Shown here in pieces: positions 53,099 through 61,857 of a stretch of 64,000 nt of DNA. Each line of letters starts with the position of its first letter. Position 1 is the first letter of the stretch. The stretch is from CAVOKN01 sp963696505 (GTDB taxonomy: Bacteria > Pseudomonadota > Gammaproteobacteria > Burkholderiales > Rhodocyclaceae). The notes under the pieces were generated by a model that saw nothing but the letters and a program-made list of their open reading frames with translations, made no database searches and had not been told where the DNA came from. Position numbers and translations under genes: made by a program. The stretch spans positions 248,001 to 312,000 of the forward strand of contig CAVOKN010000007.1 in NCBI GenBank assembly GCA_963696505.1, read 5' to 3'.

Positions 53099-55222
53099 AT
53101 GGGCGTTCGGGCATCCGCCGCGCCAGCTTGCCGGGAAGCATTCGGCGAGCCCTGCGCCGCGTTGTCCGACGCCCAGCTCCTGAGCCACTTCGCCGCGCCC
53201 CGCGCGGTGCGGCTCCCGGCGCTGCCCGCGCCGACTCCCGAACAGCTCAACAACGCCGACGAGGTTCTGGCCGGGCGCTTCGGGCTGGTGGGCGAGATCT
53301 ACGCCCTGGCGCCGGGCTTCTCCTGGAAGGACAACCCGAGCCGCGACAAGGAATGGCAGATCGCCCACCACAAGTTCTATTTCGCGGTGGATCTCGCCCA
53401 CGCCTGGTGCGCCAGCGGCGATGTCCGCTATCTGGAGTGCTGGGCGCGGCTGATCGATTCCTGGCTGAAGGAGATGGACAGCGGCTTCATCGCCGCGAGC
53501 GACGCCCAGGTCGAGGCCAAGCGCATCGAGCACTGGGTGAGCAGCTTCCACCTGCTCCAGGGCACCGACTGGGCGCGGCAGGTTTCGGGCGGCTTCCTGC
53601 GCGCCTTCCTCGAACGCATCGCTGCGGAGACGCGCTACATCGCAGCCAACCTGCGGCCGGCGCGCAACCACCGCACCTTCCAGCTCTACGCGATGTTCCT
53701 GGTGGGCGTGAGCTTCCCGGAACTGCGCGACCATGCCGAACTGATCGGGACCAGCCGCAGCCTGCTCACCGAGAACCTGCTCAAGGATTTCGCGCCGGAC
53801 GGCGTGCATGTCGAACTGTCCGCGCACTACCACCAGATCACCCTGGAGACGGCGCTGGCTTTCTTCGAGCTGGCGCGCCTGAATGACATCGCGCTGATCC
53901 CCGAACTGGGCGAGCGCCTGCATCGTGCGCTGGAATTCTCCCTCTACATCGCCTGGCCCGACGGGCGCATGCCGCTGATCAACGATTCCGACGACGGCGA
54001 CCACCTGGCCGTGCTGCACCAGGGCGCCCGGTTGTTCGGCGACGAGCGCCTGCTGTGGGCGGCCTCGGGGGGGCGCGCCGGCGAAGTGCCCGCTGCGCCG
54101 GGCCACCACTTCGACCGCTGCGGTTATTTCACGCTAAGCGACAGTTGGGGCATCGATGCGGATTCCTACGCCCGGCGCCAGCACGTCTTCTACGACTGCG
54201 CTCTGCTGGGCGAGGGCAGCCACAGCCACTACGACCTGTTCAACTTCACCTACTTCGCCGGCGGCGAGCCCCTGGTGGTCGATCCGGGACGCTACACCTA
54301 CAACGCCGAGCCGGGTGCCGACGGCATCGACTGGCGGCGCGAATTCAAGAGCACGCGCTATCACAACACGGTCGCCATCGACGGTCTGGACCAGACGCGC
54401 TACCTGTCCAAGGCCAAGTTCCCGCCGGCAGGCGTCGAGCGCTACCAGCGCTCCATCCACGCCGCCAAGCACGGACCCGATGCGCAGGCCGTCGGCGTGG
54501 AGCACGCTCTGGGCGAGCTCACCGACTGGGTCTGGGGCAGCGCGCTGAGCCACGAGTACGCGCCGCTGCACACCCGGGTCCTGGTCTTCATGGCGCGGCA
54601 GTACCTGTTCATCTTCGACCATGTGCGCATAGCCGACGGCCGCGAACATGAAGCCGCGCTGCACATCCACCTCGACGCGCGCTGGCGCGACCGGGTGGCG
54701 CTCGGCGGTAGCGCCGACGAAGTCATTGCCCTGGGGCCGCAGTGGCAGATCCGCTGCCTCAAGAGTGCCGGCCTCGAAGTGGCGCTGGACAGCGGATGGG
54801 TGTCGACGCGCTATGGCGTCAAGGAGTCAGCTCCGGTGCTGCGGCTCGCACGCCGCGGCGCGCGCTCGTTTGCCTTCGCCACCGTGCTGGCCCATCGCCG
54901 GGCGGTGCACGGGGGGCTCGCGCTGAAGCGCTTCAAGCGCATCGGCGACGACGACACCGCCTTCGAGGTCGAAGGCAGCGCCGGCGGCCGGGCCTTTGTT
55001 GACCGCTACGTCGTTCAGCCGGATGTCATGGCCGAATACCGCGACGAGATGGTCGAGTACCGCGGCCCCTTGCTCGCCTACCGGCGCGGCGCGGCGGGCG
55101 GTTTCGACTTCCTCGCCGCGGCGCGTCCCGAGACGCTGGCGGTCGAGCGCGAGCCCTGCGTGCGGCGCGACATGCGCGGCCACGTCGAGTGGCGCAGCCT
55201 GCGCGGCGGAGCCGGGCGATGA
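53099..55222 (+). CDS. Heparinase II/III-like polysaccharide lyase
   Basis: About 707 residues: an N-terminal alpha/alpha-toroid (FSWKDNPSRDKEWQIAHHKF, NLRPARNHRTFQLYAMFLVG, GVHVELSAHYHQITLETALA) and a C-terminal beta-sandwich of the heparinase II/III family (GEGSHSHYDLFNFTYFAGGE, LVVDPGRYTY, FKSTRYHNTVAIDGLDQTRY). The lyase-type Asn/His/Tyr candidates NH, AHYHQ and SHSHYD are visible. No signal peptide is seen, which is odd for a secreted lyase. The start is uncertain: the ATGA-coupled ATG at 53088 is out of frame, and a GTG at 53075 is possible, so a small indel near 53150 cannot be ruled out. Such lyases in biosynthetic clusters may trim the glycan. Confidence 0.8.
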   Translation: MGVRASAAPACREAFGEPCAALSDAQLLSHFAAPRAVRLPALPAPTPEQLNNADEVLAGRFGLVGEIYALAPGFSWKDNPSRDKEWQIAHHKFYFAVDLAHAWCASGDVRYLECWARLIDSWLKEMDSGFIAASDAQVEAKRIEHWVSSFHLLQGTDWARQVSGGFLRAFLERIAAETRYIAANLRPARNHRTFQLYAMFLVGVSFPELRDHAELIGTSRSLLTENLLKDFAPDGVHVELSAHYHQITLETALAFFELARLNDIALIPELGERLHRALEFSLYIAWPDGRMPLINDSDDGDHLAVLHQGARLFGDERLLWAASGGRAGEVPAAPGHHFDRCGYFTLSDSWGIDADSYARRQHVFYDCALLGEGSHSHYDLFNFTYFAGGEPLVVDPGRYTYNAEPGADGIDWRREFKSTRYHNTVAIDGLDQTRYLSKAKFPPAGVERYQRSIHAAKHGPDAQAVGVEHALGELTDWVWGSALSHEYAPLHTRVLVFMARQYLFIFDHVRIADGREHEAALHIHLDARWRDRVALGGSADEVIALGPQWQIRCLKSAGLEVALDSGWVSTRYGVKESAPVLRLARRGARSFAFATVLAHRRAVHGGLALKRFKRIGDDDTAFEVEGSAGGRAFVDRYVVQPDVMAEYRDEMVEYRGPLLAYRRGAAGGFDFLAAARPETLAVEREPCVRRDMRGHVEWRSLRGGAGR

Positions 55223-56268
55223 GCCGCTTCCTGTTCCAGGTGCGTAACCGCCGTGGCCTCGGGCACATGATGCGCGGCCTCAACATAGCCCGTGCCATGC
55301 GTGCCATCGATCCGCAGGCCGAGATCCTGTTCTACCTGCGCACGCCGCCGGCGGAGGGCTTCTGGCGCCCCGAATTCGGCTACGTGGTGGAGCGCGATCC
55401 GGACAGCCTGGCGAGCTGGCCCGAGGTGCTGCGCGAGTTCGCGCCGGACGTCGTCGTCTATGACACGATGCTGCCGAAGGATGCCACTGCGGAGCCGCTG
55501 GTGGACGGCGCGCGCTATGTCTACATCATGCGCAAGTGCCTGCCCGACAAGCAGCGCGAGGTGTTCGCCAATCCCTTCCTGGAGCGCATGGCGGCGCTGC
55601 TGGTGCCCCACCTGCCTGAGCAGTTCGGCTACGAGGTGCCGCGGGCGATCCGCGACCGCACCGCCTTCGTCGGCCCCATCGTGCGCCTGCCCGAGGCCGC
55701 GACCCAGGCCGCCCTGCGGCGCAAGTACCGCATCGCCGAGACTGACTTTCTGTTGACGTCAACGGTGGGCGGCGGCGGCTTCGAGGCCCAGGCCGACACC
55801 TTCTTCGACACCGTGTTCGAGGTGCACCGCCGCATCGCGGGGCAGATCCCGCGACTGCGCCATCTGGTGATCCAGGGGCCGAACTATGCCAAGACGCTGG
55901 AGGCGCTGCCGCGGATGACGGTGGTCGCCTTCGAGCCGCAGATGGTCGATCTGCTTGCCGCCTCGGACCTGGTGATCGCCGAAGGCGGCTACAACACGGT
56001 GAGCGAAATCCGCGTCACCCGCACGCCGGCGATCTTCCTGCCCAGCGTGCGCGGCAACGACGATCAGGAGGAGCGGGTGCGGGCGCTGGCGAGCCGTGGC
56101 CTCGGCTTCGTGTTCGATCCCGCGGCGGCCGCCGCGATTGCCGACAAGGTGCTGGAACTCGCGCGCCAGCCCGAACTGCTGGCCGGCATCCGCGCCCGCT
56201 ACGCCGACGATCGCATGGAACTGGGCAACCAGGCCGCGGCAAGGCGCATCCTGGATCTGGTCCGGTGA
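55219..56268 (+). CDS. GT-B glycosyltransferase (MurG-like), second copy
   Basis: A 349-residue GT-B protein: MSRFLFQVRNRRGLGHMMRG at the N terminus, a mid-protein TSTVGGGGFEAQADTFFDTV, then the nucleotide-sugar motif IAEGGYNTVSEIRVTRTPAI and FLPSVRGNDDQEERVRALAS. It shares fold and the GGYNTV motif with the protein at 51781 but is clearly diverged. It overlaps the preceding lyase gene by ATGA and the following kinase gene by GTGA. Its role is in the same exported glycan; the sugar is unknown. Confidence 0.83.
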   Translation: MSRFLFQVRNRRGLGHMMRGLNIARAMRAIDPQAEILFYLRTPPAEGFWRPEFGYVVERDPDSLASWPEVLREFAPDVVVYDTMLPKDATAEPLVDGARYVYIMRKCLPDKQREVFANPFLERMAALLVPHLPEQFGYEVPRAIRDRTAFVGPIVRLPEAATQAALRRKYRIAETDFLLTSTVGGGGFEAQADTFFDTVFEVHRRIAGQIPRLRHLVIQGPNYAKTLEALPRMTVVAFEPQMVDLLAASDLVIAEGGYNTVSEIRVTRTPAIFLPSVRGNDDQEERVRALASRGLGFVFDPAAAAAIADKVLELARQPELLAGIRARYADDRMELGNQAAARRILDLVR

Positions 56269-57203
56269 GCGGGCTGACTGCGGCGAACGCCGAGGCGGCG
56301 GTGGTCGACTGCCTGCGTTCCCATGGCCAGCCGGTGTCGGGCTGCCACTCGCACCTGCTCGAAGCCTCGGGAACGCAGCGGCTGGTGGTGGAGTGCGCCT
56401 TCGACGCCGATGGGTCCGCGGATGCGCGAAGCTTTGTCGCCAAATGCTATGCGGATGACAGCGGCGCGCCTGCCTTCGATGTCATGCGCAAGCTGGCGGC
56501 GGCGCTACCCGCCCTGCCGCAGCCGTCGACGCTGGCCCTGCCTGCCGCGCTGTGCTATGACGCACCGCGCCGCTGCCTGGTGCAGCAGCGGGTGCCGGGG
56601 CGCTCGCTGCGCGAACTGATGGACGATCCCGCCGCGGCGACCTGGTTCGCCCGCGCCGGCAAGGCGCTTTCCGAACTGCACCGGCTGCCGCTGCCGGCGG
56701 TCCCGCCGCGCTATCTGCGCAACCACCTGGGCGACCTGATGCGGCCGCACCCGGTAGACCTGGCCAAGGCCCTGCCGCGCCATGGCAATCGCATTCTCGC
56801 CCTGGTGGCGGAAATGGAGGGACTCGAGTGGTACTGGATCGAGGAGATCGTCGCGGCGCCGGTGCATCGCGACTTCCACATGCGCCAGGCCTACTGCCAT
56901 GAGGACCGGGTCTGGGTCATCGACTGGGACCTGTTCGGTCGCGGCGATCCCATGCTCGACCTCGGCAACTTCCTGATGGTGCTGGAAACCCGCGCCGGAA
57001 ACCGCCGCGAGGCGCTCGCGGAGTTCTTTCTGGAAGGCTATTTCGCCCGCGGCAACCACGCCGGGCGCAAGCGCATTCCGCTCTACACGGCACTGAACTT
57101 CCTGCGCCGCGCCTGCAAGAGTTACCGCCTGCGCAAGGCCGACTGGGAGCAGGAGGTGGAGCACATGCTTACCCGGGCCGAACAGTGCCTGGCGACGATA
57201 TGA
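56265..57203 (+). CDS. Aminoglycoside-phosphotransferase-like kinase
   Basis: A 312-residue protein kinase-like fold of the APH/choline kinase family. Visible motifs are the catalytic loop VAAPVHRDFHMRQAYCHEDR and the metal-binding VWVIDWDLFGRGDPMLDLGN; the N-lobe has RCLVQQRVPGRSLRELM. In this setting it more likely phosphorylates a sugar or lipid intermediate than an antibiotic (inference from the surrounding glycosyltransferases). The start is GTG at 56265 in a GTGA overlap with the upstream stop. Confidence 0.82.
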   Translation: MSGLTAANAEAAVVDCLRSHGQPVSGCHSHLLEASGTQRLVVECAFDADGSADARSFVAKCYADDSGAPAFDVMRKLAAALPALPQPSTLALPAALCYDAPRRCLVQQRVPGRSLRELMDDPAAATWFARAGKALSELHRLPLPAVPPRYLRNHLGDLMRPHPVDLAKALPRHGNRILALVAEMEGLEWYWIEEIVAAPVHRDFHMRQAYCHEDRVWVIDWDLFGRGDPMLDLGNFLMVLETRAGNRREALAEFFLEGYFARGNHAGRKRIPLYTALNFLRRACKSYRLRKADWEQEVEHMLTRAEQCLATI

Positions 57204-57213
57204 AAGTCAGTCA

Positions 57214-58404
57214 GTGAAAGTCGGCTACGTCATCAAGAGCTACCCGCGCCTGTCGCAGACCTTCATCGTGAACGAGATCCTGGCGCACGAGGCGGCGGGC
57301 CTGGATCTGGAGATCTTCTCCCTGCGCCCGGCGCGGGACGAGGAGCGTCACGGATCGGTGGCGCGGGTCACGGCGCCGGTGCACTACCTGCCGGGGCAGG
57401 ACGGTTCGGCGACGGCGTTCTGGCACGAGGCGGTGGAACTGGCGCGGGTGGTGCCCGAAACCTGGGCACGGCTGGGCACCTGTGCCGCCGAGTCGGCGCC
57501 CGAGGTCCATCAGGCGCTGGCGCTGGCACGACAGGTGCGGGCGCGCGGCATCACCCATCTGCATGCGCACTTCGGCAACGTCGCCACCAGCGTGGCGCGG
57601 CTCGCCGGGCACTTCGCCGGCGTTCCCTATTCCTTCACCGCCCATGCCCGCGACATCTTCCACGAGAAGGTGGTGCCGGCGGATCTCGCCCGCAAGCTGG
57701 CGGACGCCAAGTCGGTGGTGACGGTGAGCGACTACAATCTCGCCTTTCTCGAGCGCAACTACGGCGCGGCGGCGCAGACGGTGCGGCGCATCTACAACGG
57801 CCTGGATCTCGCGCGCTTCGGCTACGCCGAGGACGGCGAGCGGGCTCCGGTGATCGTCTCGGTGGGACGGCTGATCGACAAGAAGGGCTTCGAGGATCTG
57901 ATCGACGCCTGCGGGCTGCTGCGGCAGCGCGGGCGCGAGTTCCTGTGCGTCATCGTCGGCTCCGGGCCGCTGGAGGAAGCGCTCAAGGCGCGCATCGGCC
58001 GGATGGGCCTGGAGAAAGTGGTGCGCATGCTCGGTTCCCTGTCGCAGGAGGACGTGGTGCGCCAGGTGCAGGGCGCGGCCGCGTTTGCCGCCCCCTGCGT
58101 GGTCGGCCCGGACGGCGACCGCGACGGGCTGCCGACGGTGCTGCTGGAGGCGATGGCGCTGGGCACCGCCTGCGTCTCGACCGACGTCACGGGAATACCC
58201 GAGATCCTGCACGACGGGGAGACGGGCCTGATGGTCGGCCAGCACGATGCCGCGGCGCTGGCCGGGGCGCTGGAGCGCCTGCTGGACGATCCGGCGCTGC
58301 GGCGGCGGCTGGCGCGGAATGCCCGCCGCCTGATGGAGCGCCAGTTCGACATCCACGTCAATGCCGCACGCATGCGCGAGGTATTTGGCGGCGCGGCACG
58401 ATGA
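57214..58404 (+). CDS. GT4-family glycosyltransferase
   Basis: A 396-residue GT4 enzyme. The N-terminal domain opens MKVGYVIKSYPRLSQTFIVN with HLHAHFGNVATSVARLAGHF. The C-terminal domain has VSVGRLIDKKGFEDLIDACG and the retaining motif with catalytic Glu in GDRDGLPTVLLEAMALGTAC. The GTG at 57214 is preferred; a short ATG reading just before (57200) ends at once. It lies 10 bases after the kinase gene and overlaps the ABC exporter start by four bases. Confidence 0.9.
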   Translation: MKVGYVIKSYPRLSQTFIVNEILAHEAAGLDLEIFSLRPARDEERHGSVARVTAPVHYLPGQDGSATAFWHEAVELARVVPETWARLGTCAAESAPEVHQALALARQVRARGITHLHAHFGNVATSVARLAGHFAGVPYSFTAHARDIFHEKVVPADLARKLADAKSVVTVSDYNLAFLERNYGAAAQTVRRIYNGLDLARFGYAEDGERAPVIVSVGRLIDKKGFEDLIDACGLLRQRGREFLCVIVGSGPLEEALKARIGRMGLEKVVRMLGSLSQEDVVRQVQGAAAFAAPCVVGPDGDRDGLPTVLLEAMALGTACVSTDVTGIPEILHDGETGLMVGQHDAAALAGALERLLDDPALRRRLARNARRLMERQFDIHVNAARMREVFGGAAR

Positions 58405-60215
58405 GCGCAAACATGGCCAAGTCGCAGCGCTCGCCGTTCAACCGCATCGTTCTCGGCCATCTCATGGACGAGTGGCGCAACATCGCGTTGGGCGTGGTGT
58501 GCATCGTCGGCGTCACGCTGATGACCCTGGCCGCGCCCTGGCCGATGAAGTTCATCTTCGACCAGATCCTGCTCGCCAAGCCGCTGCCGGCGGGCTGGGG
58601 CTGGCTGGCGGGGCTGTTCCAGGCCGGCAGCATCACGGCGCTGGTGGTGCTGGCGCTGACGCTGGTGGCGATCGCCCTGGTCACCGGTTTCTTCTCGTAT
58701 TACCAGCAGTTCCTCACCTCGCGCATCGGCTATCAGATCGTCTATCTGCTGCGCGGCGAGCTGTTCGATCACCTCCAGCGGCTGTCGCTGTCGTTCCACA
58801 ACCGGGCGCGCACCGGCGAGCTGATGAGCAAGATCACCGCCGACACCAACACCCTGCGCGACGTGTATGCCGAATCCGCGCTGGTGTTCTCGACCCAGGT
58901 GTTCAGCGTCGCCGGGATGCTGGTGGTGCTGATGATGATCGACTGGAAACTGGGACTGATCACCATGGGCTCGTTCCCGGTGCTGTTCGGCGTGCTGTTC
59001 GTGGTGTTGAAGCGGGTGAAGAAGTCGGCGCGCCGGCAGCGCTCCAACGAAGGCATGCTCGCGTCCCGCGTCGGCGAGATGCTGTCGGCCGTGTCGCTGG
59101 TGCAGGCCTTCGGCCGCGAGCGCTTCGAGCGCGAGCGCTTCGACGAGGAGAGCGCCCAGAGCATGGCGGAAAGCATACGCACCGTGCGCATGGAGGCGGC
59201 GGCGACGCGCCTGGTCGAGGTGGTCACCGCGGTGGGCACCGCCATCGTGGTGCTGTTCGGCGGCGTACAGGCGCTGCGCGGGCGGGTGACGCCGGGCGAC
59301 CTGCTGGTGTTCGTGTCCTATGTCACCACCATGTACAAGCCGGTGAAGAACATGGCACGGCTGTCGGCGCGCATGTCCAAGGCTTCGGTGTCGGCGGAGC
59401 GCATCAACGAGATCCTGGAGATCGAGCCGGAAATCCGCGACGACCCGGATGCGATCGTGGCGCGCGGCCTCAAGGGCGACATCCGCTTCGAGCACGTGAG
59501 CTTCGGCTACGAGCCGGGCAAGCCGATCCTCGACGACGTGTCCTTCCACATTCCCGCCGGCAGGCGGGTGGCGCTGGTGGGCTCCTCCGGCGCTGGCAAA
59601 TCGACCATCGCCAACCTGATCATCCGGCTCTACGACGCCAATGCTGGGCGGGTGCTGATCGACGGCACCGACGTGCGCCGCTTCCAGCGCGAGTCGCTGC
59701 GGCGCGAAGTCGGCGTCGTGCTCCAGGACACGGTGCTGTTCGGCACCACCATCCGCGAGAACATCTGCTACGGCAAGCCGGAGGCCACCGACGAGGAGGT
59801 CGAGCACGCCGCGCGCCAGGTGCATGCCCACGACTTCATCTCCAAGCTGCCCGAGGGCTATCACGAGGTGCTGGGCGAGGGCGGGGCCACGATCTCCGGC
59901 GGCCAGCGCCAGCGCATCTGCCTGGCCCGGGCGCTGGTCAAGCATCCGTCGATCCTGATCATGGACGAGCCCACTTCCGCGGTGGATGCCGATTCGGAGG
60001 CGCTGATCCGCGACGCGGTGCGCCGCGTGCAGGAGGGCAAGACCATGCTGCTGGTGGCGCACCAGCTCTACTCGGTGCAGGACGCCGACCTGATCCTGGT
60101 GCTCAAGGGCGGCAAGATCGTCGAGCAGGGCACGCACCAGGAGCTGGCTGCCCGCGGCGGCTATTATTGCGAGCTGTTCCGCCTCGATGGCGCGCCCGAA
60201 GCCAGGGTGGCATGA
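58401..60215 (+). CDS. MsbA-like ABC exporter (fused membrane and ATPase domains)
   Basis: A 604-residue half-transporter. Residues about 20-320 hold six membrane helices (NIALGVVCIVGVTLMTLAAP, VFSVAGMLVVLMMIDWKLGL). The ATPase has Walker A VGSSGAGKSTIANLIIRLYD, signature TISGGQRQRICLARALVKHP, Walker B SILIMDEPTSAVDADSEALI and an H-loop MLLVAHQLYSVQDAD. It fits lipid-linked glycan or lipid exporters of the MsbA type working as homodimers. As the last gene of the overlapping glycosyltransferase operon, it probably moves that operon's product across the inner membrane. Confidence 0.92.
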   Translation: MSANMAKSQRSPFNRIVLGHLMDEWRNIALGVVCIVGVTLMTLAAPWPMKFIFDQILLAKPLPAGWGWLAGLFQAGSITALVVLALTLVAIALVTGFFSYYQQFLTSRIGYQIVYLLRGELFDHLQRLSLSFHNRARTGELMSKITADTNTLRDVYAESALVFSTQVFSVAGMLVVLMMIDWKLGLITMGSFPVLFGVLFVVLKRVKKSARRQRSNEGMLASRVGEMLSAVSLVQAFGRERFERERFDEESAQSMAESIRTVRMEAAATRLVEVVTAVGTAIVVLFGGVQALRGRVTPGDLLVFVSYVTTMYKPVKNMARLSARMSKASVSAERINEILEIEPEIRDDPDAIVARGLKGDIRFEHVSFGYEPGKPILDDVSFHIPAGRRVALVGSSGAGKSTIANLIIRLYDANAGRVLIDGTDVRRFQRESLRREVGVVLQDTVLFGTTIRENICYGKPEATDEEVEHAARQVHAHDFISKLPEGYHEVLGEGGATISGGQRQRICLARALVKHPSILIMDEPTSAVDADSEALIRDAVRRVQEGKTMLLVAHQLYSVQDADLILVLKGGKIVEQGTHQELAARGGYYCELFRLDGAPEARVA

Positions 60216-60250
60216 GCTCCCGACAACCACGAAAGAACAGGCTCTGACAT

Positions 60251-61523
60251 ATGGAAAAGCGAAGACTCTCGGCGTGGTGGCTTCTCCTGCCCCTGGTCGC
60301 CCTGGCGGCGGGCGCCTGGTGGTATTTCCAGCGCGGCGGCGACAAGACCGACAAGTACATCACGGCGCCGGTGGAGCGGGGCAGCATAGAGGAAACGGTG
60401 TCGGCCATCGGCGCGCTCCAGCCGCTGCAGTATGTAGAACGTCGGCACTCAGGTGACGGGGCAATTGAAGGCGCTGCACGTGGCCATCGGCGACATCGTC
60501 AAGGAAGGCCAGTTGGTGGCGGAGATCGACCCGACGATCTTCGCCTCGCGCGTGGACGCCACCCGCGCGACGATGCGGAACCTCGGCGCCCAGCTCGACG
60601 AACGCATCGCGCAGCAGCGCCTGGCGCAGCAGCAGCATGCGCGCAACAAGAAGCTCTTCGCCGCCGACGCGGTGAGCGAGGAGGTGCTGCAACAGAGCGC
60701 GGCGGCGCAGGAGCAGGCGGCGGCCCAGGTGGCGTCGCTCAAGGCGCAGATCGCGCAGAACGAGTCCCAGCTCAAGGCGGACGAGGCCAACCTGCGCTAC
60801 ACCAAGATCTACGCGCCGATGTCCGGCACCGTGGTGTCGATCACCGCGCGCCAGGGCCAGACTCTGGTGTCGAGCCAGACCGCACCGACCATCCTGCGGG
60901 TGGCCGACCTGTCCACCATGACCGTGTGGGCTCAGGTGTCGGAGGCCGACGTGCCGAAGATCCGCCTCACCATGCCGGTGTATTTCAACACCCTGGGCCT
61001 CACCGAACGGCGCTGGAACAGCAAGGTGCGCCAGATCCTGCCCACGCCCGAGACCGTCAACAACGTCATTCTCTACAACGTGCTGTTCGACGTCGCCAAC
61101 CCGGACCAGGTGCTCAAGCCGCAGATGAGTGCTCAGGCCTACTTCCTCCTCGCCCGCGCCGACGACGTGCTGATGGTGCCGTCGGCGGCGCTGCAGCCGC
61201 TGCCCAAGGCGGCCAAGGACAAGCGCGGCGATAAGGCTGCCTCCCAGGGAAGCTTGGGCGGCAAGGACGTGAGCCATGCCGAAGGCAAGGGCGCAGCCGA
61301 CAAGGCCGAGGGCGGCAAGCCCAGGGAGCGCAAGCAGATCGTGCGCGTGCTCAAGGACGGCCGGATCGAGCCGCGCGAGGTCAGCGTCGGAATCACCACG
61401 CGCCTGCACGCCCAGGTGCTGTCGGGCCTGGCGGAGGGCGAGGAAGTGGTCGTCGGCACCAGCACTGCCAAGGACAAGGACAAGCCGTCGCGGGGCCTGC
61501 CCACGCCGGGCCGGCCGTTCTGA
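60251..61523 (+). pseudogene. macA: MacA-like periplasmic adaptor, one extra base near the N terminus
   Basis: From 60251, MEKRRLSAWWLLLPLVALAA is a membrane anchor, followed by ITAPVERGSIEETVSAIGAL and QPLQYV. One extra A at 60438/60439 then shifts frame. The correct continuation, DVGTQVTGQLKALHVAIGDI, VKEGQLVAEIDPTIFASRVD, a long coiled-coil hairpin (about 60550-60790), IYAPMSGTVVSITARQGQTL and a membrane-proximal domain, runs to the stop at 61523. It is a complete MacA/HlyD-type adaptor of about 424 residues but for one base. An insert of charged residues (KAAKDKRGDKAASQGSLGGK) lies near the C terminus. Confidence 0.85.
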
Positions 61524-61857
61524 GCTTGCCATGAAACCGGTTCTCGAACGCCCCTGCGGATGCCTGCACCCCGACCCTTCCCCGCGGGCGGGGGAGGCAG
61601 AGAGCCCCACGCGCGCAGCGCACCGGTCGAACCGTCCCCTCACCCTCCCTTCTCCCCCGCTGCCGGGGGAGAGGGAACAGCATGCGTGACGCGTCGCGCA
61701 TTGCTCCCTCGCCCCGCTTGCGGGGTGAGGGCTGGGGTGAGGAGATCGGTACCTGCGGAGGCGGTGGCCAAGATGCCGAAGGCATTACTGGCCGCCCGAT
61801 GCCTTTGTTTGCCTCCGTTCCTCTGCGCCTTTGCGCCTTTGCGGTGAGGGTCTCGGC
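61524..61857. repeat. Repeat-filled gap between macA and macB
   Basis: 334 bases without a gene. Several C-rich palindromic repeats lie at 61570-61600, 61632-61674 and 61708-61742 (for example CCCCGCTTGCGGGGTGAGGG). The segment just before macB (61805-61850) is the common CTTTGCGCCTTTGCGGTGAG type of short repeat. It interrupts an otherwise compact macAB unit. Confidence 0.75.

Noticed and set aside
56265..57203. Aminoglycoside resistance gene
   Set aside because: Only the general kinase fold is visible, and the gene is embedded in a glycan operon. Nothing points to antibiotic modification.
60251..61234. A 328-codon protein from the macA start
   Set aside because: After the first about 60 residues it is an out-of-frame reading of macA, rich in Arg and Gly. 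The family sequence continues in the other frame.
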